DNA from: Picocystis sp. L7 | Taxonomy: Eukaryota > Chlorophyta > Picocystophyceae > Picocystales > Picocystaceae | Direction: 5' to 3' | DNA length: 64,000 nt | Assembly (NCBI GenBank): GCA_020975725.1 | Contig: QXJR01000013.1 | Span: 434,001 to 498,000, forward strand | Shown here: piece after piece, positions 29,211 to 37,895 of the stretch | Position numbering within the stretch: position 1 is the stretch's first letter | Layout: each line of letters starts with the position of its first letter | Notes under the pieces: generated by a model | Database searches by the model: none | Told to the model about the DNA's origin: nothing | What the model saw: the letters and a program-made list of their open reading frames with translations, nothing else | Made by a program: the position numbers and the translations under genes

Positions 29211-32200
29211 ATGGCAGAAGCTGCAGGAGCAGCAGAGGTGTTTGAAGACACACCGACGATGAGCGCAAGCTCAGGACCACAAGTGGTGTCCTACAGGATA
29301 GATTTATCCAAGGTACCTGAGTTGGACCATTCCAACTGGATTTGTTGGAAGGAAAGGATGATGAATGTGTTGGTTGTCGCTGGCTTGCGAGATACTCTCG
29401 ATGCCACGGAGCACGGAACAACAGGCATGAAGAGGAGCCTGGTAGCAAGAGGTGCTATCATGCAGACCTTGAGATCTGAGGACTTGCTGTCCCTCAGAAA
29501 TCTGCAAGAAGCCAAAGATGTATGGCAGAAATTGATCAGAAAGTATGATCTCCATACTGAAGTAAGTGCACAGGCAGCCCTCGATGTGTACGATGGAGTT
29601 GCGATGCATGCTGGTGAAAAGATCAGCAAGTTCATGGAGAGGGTAGAATCACTTGCCAATCTGGTGATGAACACTGGAAGAGTGGTTTCAGAGGAGGACA
29701 TGTGCAGGAAGGTGAAAAGAGGATTGCCGTCCGAGTATCGGCCTGTCCAGTTGTCGATACAGGCGTCCGGAGTCCCGCTGACGATGGACTATCTGAGAGC
29801 TCAGCTGCTGGCATTTGAAATGACCTTAGACAGCAAACCTAAGGCATTGAAGACCTTCATGAAGAAAGGCAAAAGCAGAAAGCCCAAGAAAGGGCCTGGC
29901 AACAAGACAGCAGTTTGCTGGCATTGTGGAGAGGCTGGGCACATCAAGCCCCACTGCCCCAGGAAGAATGAGGACATCAGTAAAGGAACTGATGCTGGAC
30001 ATGAAAAAGCAAATCATACTGCTTTCATGGCATCAGCCATTGAACAGGATGTTCAACTGTCCAGTTGGATCGTGGACAGCGGTGCGACCGAGCACATGAC
30101 AGGATGCAGGAAATTCTTTGATGACACCCTGGAGAGTGTCAATGGTAAAGAGATCAGTACTGCAGGTGGGAACCTTCCCATTGCAGGTTCTGGAGATGTG
30201 TATCTCTCCAGAGGAGGGCACAACATTGTCCTTACTGGTGTACTCTTTGTGCCTGGACTGAAATACAATCTGTTTTCAGTACCCAAGGCAATTTCTGCAG
30301 GAGCCAGTGTCACATTTGATGACACAGGCTGCACCATCAAGAAAGGTGAAGTAGAGCTGCTGGCACAGTCTCTAAAAGATGGATCAATGGCACTGCTCAC
30401 AGATGCAGAACTGTGGCATGCCAGGCTTGGTCATCCAAGTTTGTTTGTGTTGAAGAGCATGGGACTGCCAAGTCAGCTACCCAAGCCATGTGTGGTGTGT
30501 CCTCAGGCCAAGATGACACAGAAGCCACACCAAGCCATCAAGCAGACTTACAAGCCACTGGATAGGATCTCATTTGATCTTATGGGACCAGTAGAACCTG
30601 AAGCACTGGGAGGTCACAGGTATGTTGTGACTGCAGTGGATGCTGCCACCAAAGCCTGCAAAGTGCACCTGGCACCAAGCAAAGATGCAGCAGCAGGATT
30701 TGTGAAGGAGACTATCAGTTGGTTTGAGCAACGTGGAGGTTGTTCTGTAAAAGCCATCAGAACAGATAGAGGCAGTGAGTTCCTGAACAAGGAACTGATG
30801 GAATGGCTGAAGGACCGTGGAATCATCCATGAGAAGACTGCTGGATATGAACCTCAGCAGAATGGACAAGCAGAACGGTTGAACAGAACACTTATGGAGG
30901 GCACAAGAGCCCTGCTGATACAAAGCAACATGCCCCATTCATTGTGGGGTGAAGCAGTCAGGACTGTTGCTTATGTGAGGAACCTGGTACCGGCAAAAGG
31001 TACTGGTGATAAAAGTCCGGCTGAACTGCTGACAGGCAGCAGTATAGACCTAAATATGTTGAAGGTATGGGGTTGCAAAGCCCTGGTGCATGTTCCTGAA
31101 GAGAAAAGGTCAGGAAAGTTGGCTCCAAGAGCCCAGGAAGCTGTCTTCATTGGTTATGAAAACAGCAGCACATACAGATTTTTGGTGAATGGACAGTTGG
31201 TGCTGTCCAGGACAGCAGAATTCTTCGAAAGTGAGCCAGGTAAGCTACATGGTTCATTTGGAACACAAGAATTGGTTATACCTGATCTGCTTGTTGAACC
31301 TGGAAATCGCCCGTTGAGCGATGTTTCCGAAAAAGCAGAAAATCCCCCTCAGCTCCTGGAGAACGGTAAAAGCAGTGATCAGATGGTCACAGGTGGTCAA
31401 ACCAGTGTGGAAAGTGTTGTTGGTGATGGTATAGCTGATACCACAGTACAGGAAAACCTGGAAGGAACAGCACCACATGACCTGGAAAATGACAGTGTGA
31501 AAAATGCAGGAATTATTTCAGATTCTGGTGCAGAAAGTCGTTTTGATGAGGAAACCGACATAACAGATCAGAATGAACGAAATGAAACGTCAACAGAAAC
31601 AAGAGAACTTCAAAGTACAGGAAAATATGATTTGAGGCAACGACAAGACGTTGACTACAGGAAACTTGCTCTTGGTTTGAAGGCTGACGTGGAATCTGAA
31701 AAGCTCCCTGCAGATTTTTCTGGTTATGAAGAAGCCATGGAAAGATCTGACGCTGATCTTTGGAAAATGGCTGTCGAAGATGAAATCAGATCGTTGTATG
31801 AGTCTGATACATGGAAAGTTGCGGATCTTCCTGCTGGAAGAAAAGCGCTGGAAACCAAGTGGGTCTTCAAGATCAAGAAAGATGCCGCCGGTAACGTTGA
31901 ACGCTACAAGGCGAGGCTGGTGATCAAAGGTTTTCAGCAAAGGGAAGGCATTGATTTTGCTGAAATATATGCACCTGTTGTGAGTAAAACAGCACTCAGA
32001 ATGTTCTTGACAGTAGCAGCTGTGCAAGACCTGGAACTTGAACAACTGGATATCAAGACTGCTTTTCTGAATGCAGATCTTGTGGAAGACATCTACATGA
32101 AGTTTCCAGAAGGGGTACAACCTGTACCAGGAAAGGTGTTGAAGCTTAAGAAAAGCTTGTATGGCCTGAAGCAAGCACCAAGGATGTGGAACAAGCTACT

Positions 32201-33281
32201 GACCACTACCCTGAAAGAGGTGCTGGGCTGTGCGTGCAACGGTGTTGAAGAATCTGTGCTGCTCTGCAGGTCAGATACTTCAGTGTGCTACATATGTGTG
32301 TATGTGGATGATATCCTGCTGGCTTCAAGTGACAAAACATTACTGCAGAAGGTCATTGATGGACTGTGTAGTAAGTTTGATGCAAGACACTTGGGGCCTG
32401 CTCACTTGTTCTGTGGTATGGTCATGACCAGGAACAGAAAAAGCAGGATGATACACTTGTCAGAAGCTGCAAAGATTGACAAGATGCTGGAAAAGTTTGG
32501 AATGGAGAATGCAAAGGAGAGTAGAGTGCCACTCTCTGAATGCATGAAACAAGGAAAGGAAGAAAGTGATGAGGAATTGGTTGTGCAGTACCAGCAGTTG
32601 GTTGGACAATTGCTTTATTTGTCAACGACGGTACGGCCTGATATTGCCCATGCAGCAGCGGTGCTATCCAGATACATGAGCAAGCCTGCTCAGGAACACT
32701 GGAAAGCAGCAAAAAGAGTATTGAAGTACTTGAAAGGAACCAGAACACATGGTCTGTGTCTTGGTCAGCATGAACCTGTATCAGCAAATGCAGAAATGGG
32801 TTTGGAGTTGACAGGATACTGTGATTCTGATTTTGGAACCGATGTGGACACAAGGAGGTCCAGGACTGGTTTCTTGTTCCTGCTGAATGGAAGCCTGGTG
32901 GCATGGTATAGCAAGTTGCAGAAGACTGTTGCCACTAGCACTGCAGAAGCAGAATACATGGCTGTGAGTGCTTGCGTGAAAGAAGCACTGTGGATCAGAA
33001 ACTTCTTGGGAAGTTTGATGAAAGGTACTTGGGATGGCATCCCAATACTGAATGACAACCAAGCTACTTTGAGGATGATCAATGATCTGAATTCAGTTTC
33101 CAGATCAAAGCACATTGACATCCAGCATCACTTTGTACGAGAACGTGCAGTGCGTGGTGAAGTGAAATTTCACTACTGTCCCACGGACATCATGTTGGCA
33201 GATTATCTCACGAAGATATTGCCATCATCAAGATTTGAAGAGATCAGAGATGCTCTTCATGTTGTGAAGAAACAAGAGTGA
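29211..33281 (+). CDS. copia gag-pol polyprotein
   Basis: A single open frame of 1356 codons. The parts in order are a gag region, a zinc knuckle (CWHCGEAGHIKPHC), an aspartic protease (WIVDSGATEHMTG), a GAG-pre-integrase zinc finger (LWHARLGHPS), an integrase core (DLMGPVEPEALGG, then TDRGSEF, then QQNGQAERLNR), a reverse transcriptase (KTAFLNADLVEDIYMKFPEG, KKSLYGLKQAPRMW, CVYVDDILLAS) and RNase H (GYCDSDFGTD, STAEAEYMAVS, SKHIDIQHHFVRE). This is the usual copia plan with gag and pol in one frame. It belongs to the element, not the host. Confidence 0.95.
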   Translation: MAEAAGAAEVFEDTPTMSASSGPQVVSYRIDLSKVPELDHSNWICWKERMMNVLVVAGLRDTLDATEHGTTGMKRSLVARGAIMQTLRSEDLLSLRNLQEAKDVWQKLIRKYDLHTEVSAQAALDVYDGVAMHAGEKISKFMERVESLANLVMNTGRVVSEEDMCRKVKRGLPSEYRPVQLSIQASGVPLTMDYLRAQLLAFEMTLDSKPKALKTFMKKGKSRKPKKGPGNKTAVCWHCGEAGHIKPHCPRKNEDISKGTDAGHEKANHTAFMASAIEQDVQLSSWIVDSGATEHMTGCRKFFDDTLESVNGKEISTAGGNLPIAGSGDVYLSRGGHNIVLTGVLFVPGLKYNLFSVPKAISAGASVTFDDTGCTIKKGEVELLAQSLKDGSMALLTDAELWHARLGHPSLFVLKSMGLPSQLPKPCVVCPQAKMTQKPHQAIKQTYKPLDRISFDLMGPVEPEALGGHRYVVTAVDAATKACKVHLAPSKDAAAGFVKETISWFEQRGGCSVKAIRTDRGSEFLNKELMEWLKDRGIIHEKTAGYEPQQNGQAERLNRTLMEGTRALLIQSNMPHSLWGEAVRTVAYVRNLVPAKGTGDKSPAELLTGSSIDLNMLKVWGCKALVHVPEEKRSGKLAPRAQEAVFIGYENSSTYRFLVNGQLVLSRTAEFFESEPGKLHGSFGTQELVIPDLLVEPGNRPLSDVSEKAENPPQLLENGKSSDQMVTGGQTSVESVVGDGIADTTVQENLEGTAPHDLENDSVKNAGIISDSGAESRFDEETDITDQNERNETSTETRELQSTGKYDLRQRQDVDYRKLALGLKADVESEKLPADFSGYEEAMERSDADLWKMAVEDEIRSLYESDTWKVADLPAGRKALETKWVFKIKKDAAGNVERYKARLVIKGFQQREGIDFAEIYAPVVSKTALRMFLTVAAVQDLELEQLDIKTAFLNADLVEDIYMKFPEGVQPVPGKVLKLKKSLYGLKQAPRMWNKLLTTTLKEVLGCACNGVEESVLLCRSDTSVCYICVYVDDILLASSDKTLLQKVIDGLCSKFDARHLGPAHLFCGMVMTRNRKSRMIHLSEAAKIDKMLEKFGMENAKESRVPLSECMKQGKEESDEELVVQYQQLVGQLLYLSTTVRPDIAHAAAVLSRYMSKPAQEHWKAAKRVLKYLKGTRTHGLCLGQHEPVSANAEMGLELTGYCDSDFGTDVDTRRSRTGFLFLLNGSLVAWYSKLQKTVATSTAEAEYMAVSACVKEALWIRNFLGSLMKGTWDGIPILNDNQATLRMINDLNSVSRSKHIDIQHHFVRERAVRGEVKFHYCPTDIMLADYLTKILPSSRFEEIRDALHVVKKQE

Positions 33282-33299
33282 ATCATGATTGAGGGGGAG

Positions 33300-33750
33300 T
33301 GTTAGTCAATTGGCTGTATTTCGGTACAATCATGATGGTTCACTCGAGTCACCCCAGTTCGGAGAAGATACTCCCACCCCCGGTGGTTTCGAGTCTCGGA
33401 AGGGATCGAAGGGACTGGGTCACCCCGTCACAGAAGACTGCAGGGGTAGGTAGCTTGTAGTGCATGGGACTGTAGCACTGCCCCCCACCTGATATACTCC
33501 AGTGGAGTGTCAGAAGGGATTGGTAGAGAGAAGTGTGGACGCTTGCTGCTGTGTTGGACTCGTGAGCCTACGAGAAGACCTGAAGAGCACGGCAACTGGA
33601 ACCGTTGGAACACACGTACAGTCAAGCTTGGAACCTGGTTTGTGACTCGCACGCTCGTGAGTTGAACTGTAATACTAGGTAGTGAATTACTGGTGATAAT
33701 TATCGATCTCTCTCACCCAAAACCCACTGAGAAAGACTATTCGGACAACA
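33300..33750 (+). repeat. 3' LTR of the copia element
   Basis: 451 bases, essentially identical to the 5' LTR, preceded by the polypurine tract and followed by the CCAAA target duplication. Confidence 0.95.
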
Positions 33751-33819
33751 CCAAACCGCCTTTCGAAAGGAAGGGGAAAAGGACCCCCAGACCGGGCTCT
33801 CGAGTGTTCGTTCGTTGGA

Positions 33820-34235
33820 TGCACCACGGTGCCATCAGGACGAGGAACCAGGGTCTCCCCTCGCGGTGGAGAAGATGTGCCCAACCACGGGAGGAGGGTG
33901 GCAGCCTGGGAAAGGATCCGAGTGGGTCCTCCCGGTACAACATGGAGAGGGCGCACGGAGTGCATGGGATTGTAGCCATGCAACGAGGGAGCGTCCGAAG
34001 GGTCAGGTAGAGACAAGACGGGACGCTGGTTGAGGTGTGTGCGACACCTGAACCCACTTGGGATCGGAAAAGCACAACGACAAGAGATGTCGGAACCCAT
34101 GCACGCCCGATGGGAACCTGGCGCTACCACGCATCGGCGGCCGAGATTGAAAGGGTAGTACTAGGTACTCAACGACCGGCAATAACGAACGATCTCTCGC
34201 GGCCAAAACCATTAACACAACCGTTTCGGTCAACA
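33820..34235 (+). mobile_element. older LTR remnant related to the adjacent copia element
   Basis: Sequence directly after the young element still aligns with its LTR in the same order. Shared words include GTGCATGGGA(T/C)TGTAGC, GGTAGAGA, GGACGCT(T/G)G, GGAAAAGCACAACG against GAAGAGCACGGCA, TGGGAACCTGG, TAGTACTAGGTA and a final TTCGGTCAACA against TTCGGACAACA. No internal region is present, so it is most likely a solo LTR, heavily diverged and much older. The left edge is uncertain because the young element abuts it. Confidence 0.75.
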
Positions 34236-35461
34236 TGTAGCACGCGTAGGAACTTCCAAGAAGTCCCATTAGGCACGTAAGGTCATGGACGGGATGGAAC
34301 AGGTGGCTCGGTCAGAGGTTCATGGAGGGGGAGCGCGATGGCGTCACTGATGGAGTCGAACAACCTCAACCGGACTCACGAGGACGAGTCCAGGGCGATC
34401 GAGTTTAAGGCGAGCGATCTCACCCACCCGTTGTTCTCGTTTTTGCTTGGTTGCAAGGGATAGGATCGGTGGAGTCGGCCTCGCGTTTCGTCCTCCAATG
34501 GAAAATAAACGCCCGAGTACGTGTGTCGTGTGAGTGTTTCCTTGATAGGTACGAGGTGGAATTAAAAGGAGAAGAAAGGGAAGGTCCACGCCACGCAATC
34601 ACCAACATGATGCGGAACAAAGGATGGCGGGGCACGCGCGATGGGTGCGTGGGAACGTGTTCATTGAGACACAAGCGCGTGGGATGCCTTTGGTGGAACG
34701 ATGGAAAGGATCCCGTGAAGGCACGGCAAAGGAATACACCATGGCGGTGGTGCGATGGATGCGAGCGTGGCGTTTCCACGATGCCCGAACAAATGATCGA
34801 TGCGAGATCGGTAAACGATGGACAAACGCACGCGGCCTCGCGCTCGGCGGCATTCGCCCCGGACCCTTTTGGCTATCGAGGATGTGTGCTTCCTTCGAGG
34901 CCTTGCGACCATCTTGGCCTCGATTGGTAAACCAACCCGGCAATGGCAAGAAGGATGCGCCCCCGTTGCTCGGCTTCCACGCATTCGCATGACGTGGAAA
35001 ACAGGTTGCGTTTGTTCACGTTCCCGACCCGTAAGAGCACGGTACGGCCTGCGTTCGAACGATTGCGCCAAACCTCCGTCTCTCTTGGATTCCGTTCATT
35101 CCTCCACCCCGTCTCGTGTGTCGTCCTCCTTCCGCAGCCGCGTCCGACACGTGTGCGTCCACGTGCACCTCCCCTCCCCTTCCTAAACGTGTCGAGGGCA
35201 TCCCAAGCGGTTGCCTGTCTCTCCCCCCCCTCCTGCCCTCGAGTTAAGCGATGGGTTAACTTCGAGGGGGGAGACGAGTCTTGTCCACGTGGAAAGCTCA
35301 TCGCGCAATTAATTGGCTTCGCACGAGTCGACGTGCTCGGCGCTTTTCCAGAGGCGCAGGTCGACGTGCGAGGGGACAGGAGGACGCACGTGGCGGGAGG
35401 AAGGGTGCTCGGACGGCTGGAAGGAAGGACCGAAGGCGGAGGTTGGAGGTTCGGAGGCGAC
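34236..35461. other. spacer with promoter of the S26-like gene
   Basis: No gene was recognised in this 1.2-kb stretch; the long open frames on both strands show no domain. The paired element GTTAAG (35243-35248) and GTTAAC (35255-35260), followed by TTCGAGGGGG, lies about 200 bases upstream of the next ATG, with CCCTCGAG on its left. Confidence 0.45.
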
Positions 35462-36082
35462 ATGCGGAGGGCTTGGTCGCTGTTTCGATACGCGTCCTTG
35501 CGAGCGAGAGACGCCGCATCGGCCGCATCCGAGCGTTTCGTGAAGGACGGAGACGTCGTGGAAGCGTGGAAGCACGGCGAACGGGTGCTTCAGGAGCCGT
35601 TCACGCGTGCGGCCGCGTCCCGAGGCGAAGCCATGCGACCCACGATACGTGGCGAGAAGCTCCTGGTGCGACGCATCGCCGCGCCAGCAGCGTCCAACGT
35701 GCACGTGGACGACGTGGTGCTCTTCCAGCTTCCGGAAGGGAGCGAAGAACGAACCGAAGTGAGGCGCGTGGTGGCCGGAGAAGGACACGAGATGCTGTCC
35801 ACGTGCGAAGAGGACGAGCCCTTCCACTTGCCCAGTGGGACGTGTTGGGTGCTGGCGGACAACGAAGACATGGATGCGAAGCAAGTCGCGGACAGCCGGA
35901 CGTTCGGTCCCCTCCCGTATCGAAACGTGCTGGGGAGGGTGCTGTACAGCTACGAGAGCGAGCTGGACCACGGGATCGTGGACAACAGCGAACAAGTGGC
36001 CACTTCCGACGAGGTGGTGTTGAGCCAGGAATTGGACCTGAAGTGGTTGGCACAGGTCGAACCCATCGATGTCAAGCGTTGA
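35462..36082 (+). CDS. S26 signal-peptidase-like protein without catalytic pair
   Basis: Encodes 206 residues related to mitochondrial inner-membrane/type I signal peptidases (S26). The substrate-pocket box appears as GEAMRPTIRGEKLLVRR: the catalytic serine of the family's G-S-M-x-P-T is alanine here (A57). In the next box, VRRVVAGEGHEM replaces the usual VKRVVGxxGD, so the catalytic lysine is arginine (R101). The last box, CWVLADNEDMDAKQVADSRTFG then PLPYRNVLGRVLY, is well kept. The tail DHGIVDNSE recalls plant S26-like proteins of unknown role. The N terminus (MRRAWSLFRYASLRARDAASA) could be a mitochondrial targeting helix. It probably keeps the fold but not serine/lysine proteolysis; a structural or regulatory role is inferred. 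Confidence 0.8.
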   Translation: MRRAWSLFRYASLRARDAASAASERFVKDGDVVEAWKHGERVLQEPFTRAAASRGEAMRPTIRGEKLLVRRIAAPAASNVHVDDVVLFQLPEGSEERTEVRRVVAGEGHEMLSTCEEDEPFHLPSGTCWVLADNEDMDAKQVADSRTFGPLPYRNVLGRVLYSYESELDHGIVDNSEQVATSDEVVLSQELDLKWLAQVEPIDVKR

Positions 36083-36379
36083 CGCTGCACGTGGCCCGTG
36101 CTCTTGGACGGGATCCATCCATCGATCGATCCTCCCTCCATCGATGCAAGCAAGAGGAGGGGTGGGATCCGCGAGGCCTGGACCCGTTCCTTCGTCCGTC
36201 GCCGTCCATCGGTAGGCGTGCACACGTTTCTCACGTGGCACGTCCGCACGCTCGTGGAACGGCGATGCACCTGCAAATTGTACCTTACGGACGGCCCTCC
36301 TGTACAAAAATACAATACCGTCGTCCTACCCACACCCTCTTCCCTCCTTTCGAGATGCGATCGATCCTGACCTGGTCCG

Positions 36380-36800
36380 AAGGAGATGGAGAAGGCGCTG
36401 ACCAGATCGTCTTCCTCGTGGGATTCGGACGAATGGGATGCACCCTTGTCACCAGTTTTGCACTGCTTGGCGATGCCCTTCAAGTTCACTCGCGGCCGCG
36501 TGTTCCCACCAGGTTCCCATTGCGATTGCATGGGTTCCGACGGTTCCATCAGCCGTGCTCTTCCATTCCTTCGTAGGGTCAAGCATCCCTCATCCGTCAG
36601 CAAGCGTCCACCTCTGTCCTCCTTCCCTTCCCTTCCGACACTCCATGGGTGCATTGCTCTAATATTCCCATGCTCCCTCTCCATGCCGGATGGGAGTATC
36701 TTCTCTCCCCGAGGGGATGGGGGGATGGGAGTATCTTCTCCCCCTTTGGATGGATCCTCCGGTTCTCCATCCGGACAGAAAGGGGGCACACCCGATGAAC
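36380..36800 (-). mobile_element. old copia LTR remnant, reverse orientation
   Basis: Read on the minus strand, this stretch follows the LTR of the copia element at 28.7-33.7 kb. Shared words in order include GAGAAGATACTCCCA(T/C)CC (present twice here), GGAGTGTC(G/A)GAAGGGA, GTGGACGCTTGCTG, CCTACGA, GAAGAGCACGGC, TGGAACCGT(C/T)GGAAC, GGAACCTGGT and ACTGGTGA(C/T)AA. No internal part was found, so it is probably an old solo LTR. Edges are approximate. Confidence 0.72.
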
Positions 36801-36959
36801 GAACCGAATGGAAAGGGGCGTAGACCGGGTTCCGTCCGGGTTCCCTGGAAGGGGAGGTCCCCAAGGCCAATGGCTGCGACCCAGGACGTGGATACGATCC
36901 TGGACGTGTGGACCAATCAGGGTGCAGGACGGATCTTCCCGGGGTCGATCCCGGGGTCC

Positions 36960-37042
36960 GAACCGATAAGGTTCCCTTTCCAACCCGATCCGGTTCCCCT
37001 TTCGAACCCGAAGCGGTTCCCCTTTCAACCCGATCCGGTGCC
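36960..37042. repeat. tandem repeat, about 24 bp unit
   Basis: Three to four copies of CGGTTCCCCTTTC(G/C)AACCCGA in a row, with small differences. It lies about 80 bases upstream of the PSAG start. Confidence 0.8.
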
Positions 37043-37124
37043 CACCAAAGCACGAAGACGTGGTCCCAGCGCGCGTGCACGTGCAAGCGCATCGCCGCGA
37101 AAACAAGAGGAAAAGAAAGAGGAA

Positions 37125-37895
37125 ATGGCCGCCACCAGCTGCCACATGGTCCCACGCACGACGTTCGGAAGGTGTGCCGACGAAAACGAAGAGCGAAAAC
37201 GAAGAACGAGGGACGAGACGAGGCTGACCGAAGCGCACGTGGGAAAGGAACGTGGCCAGGCGCGTCCGTGCAGGAAGGAGCAATGCGAACGCCGCACGTC
37301 GCGTGGTGCGTGCCCGAGGAAGGAACGGATCGGAACGGAACGCTCGGAGTTTCTCCTTCGACACGACCTGGACTGACCTCGACGACGACGACGACGACGA
37401 CGGTGCAAAAGACCACCAAAGCCATCTCGGACACCAACCTCGTGGTGAGCGGTGCCACCGCCGCCATGCTCTTCGTGGGACGCTTCGCGTTCTTGCCGTT
37501 CCAGCGCAAGTCCATCGAAAAAGCTGGACGTCCCAAGCAGAACGACACGGATTACTACGAAGCAGGCGACGTGCGTTCCGCCGAAGCCTTCAGCGTCATG
37601 AAGACCAACGATCCCGTGGGATTCAACCTCGTGGACGGTACGTGCGATCGACCTCTCGTCTTCGAACGCAACGAAGGAAGTGGGAGGGGATGCAGGAACG
37701 CAGGAAACGACAGGAACGAACCCACACGACCACTTCGAGGCGCGGTGGATGCGTCGTAGAGAGCGAGAGAGAACGAGAGCTGACACAGGCCTTTCACGTG
37801 GACGTCGCGACGCAGTGCTGGCATGGGGAGCGCTCGGACACGCGCTCGGATACGCCGGACTCGCGCTGGCCAGCTTCCAAGCGGCCAACTTGTGA
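37125..37895 (+). CDS. PSAG: photosystem I reaction centre subunit V (PSI-G)
   Basis: The four-exon model is 37125-37171, 37260-37305, 37412-37637 and 37816-37895. The introns are 88, 106 and 178 nt, each with a CTGAC box and in phase, giving 132 residues. The start MAATSCHMVPRTTFGRRVRA plus RSNANAARRV is an arginine-rich chloroplast transit peptide. The mature part begins near TKAISDTNLVVSGATAAMLF, continues GRFAFLPFQRKS, and after the loop reads NDPVGFNLVDVLAWGALGHA and LASFQAANL. This is the PsaG pattern: two membrane helices, the NDPxGFN box and the final ANL. PSI-G is a green-lineage peripheral subunit that helps anchor LHCI to photosystem I in the thylakoid. The second intron carries a (GAC)n run. 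Three introns in so small a gene is the highest density in the window. Confidence 0.92.

Larger units (their letters stand above)
28744..33750 (+). mobile_element. Ty1/copia LTR retrotransposon, looks whole
   Basis: The element is bounded by LTRs of 450 and 451 bases that begin TG and end CA, flanked by the 5-bp target duplication CCAAA (28739-28743 and 33751-33755). One long gag-pol frame has the order protease, integrase, reverse transcriptase, RNase H, which defines copia (Pseudoviridae). A polypurine tract (GAGGGGGAG) lies just before the 3' LTR. The LTRs appear identical apart from one base of length in a C run, so insertion was recent. Base composition is clearly less GC-rich than the host genes. 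It sits upstream of the TMF gene in the opposite orientation. I judge it whole and young. Confidence 0.95.
36083..37124. other. spacer with LTR remnant and minisatellite
   Basis: This is the gap between the S26-like gene and PSAG. Its middle is an old LTR remnant and its right part a short tandem repeat, both listed separately. A 145-codon open frame at 36386-36823 falls mostly inside the LTR remnant and is not called. Confidence 0.5.

Noticed and set aside
36386-36823. 145-codon + frame as a small gene
   Set aside because: It lies mostly inside a fossil LTR read in reverse, which explains the sequence.
35950-37548. 532-codon minus frame across PSAG
   Set aside because: It is antisense to PSAG exons that reconstruct a full PsaG with matching intron phases.
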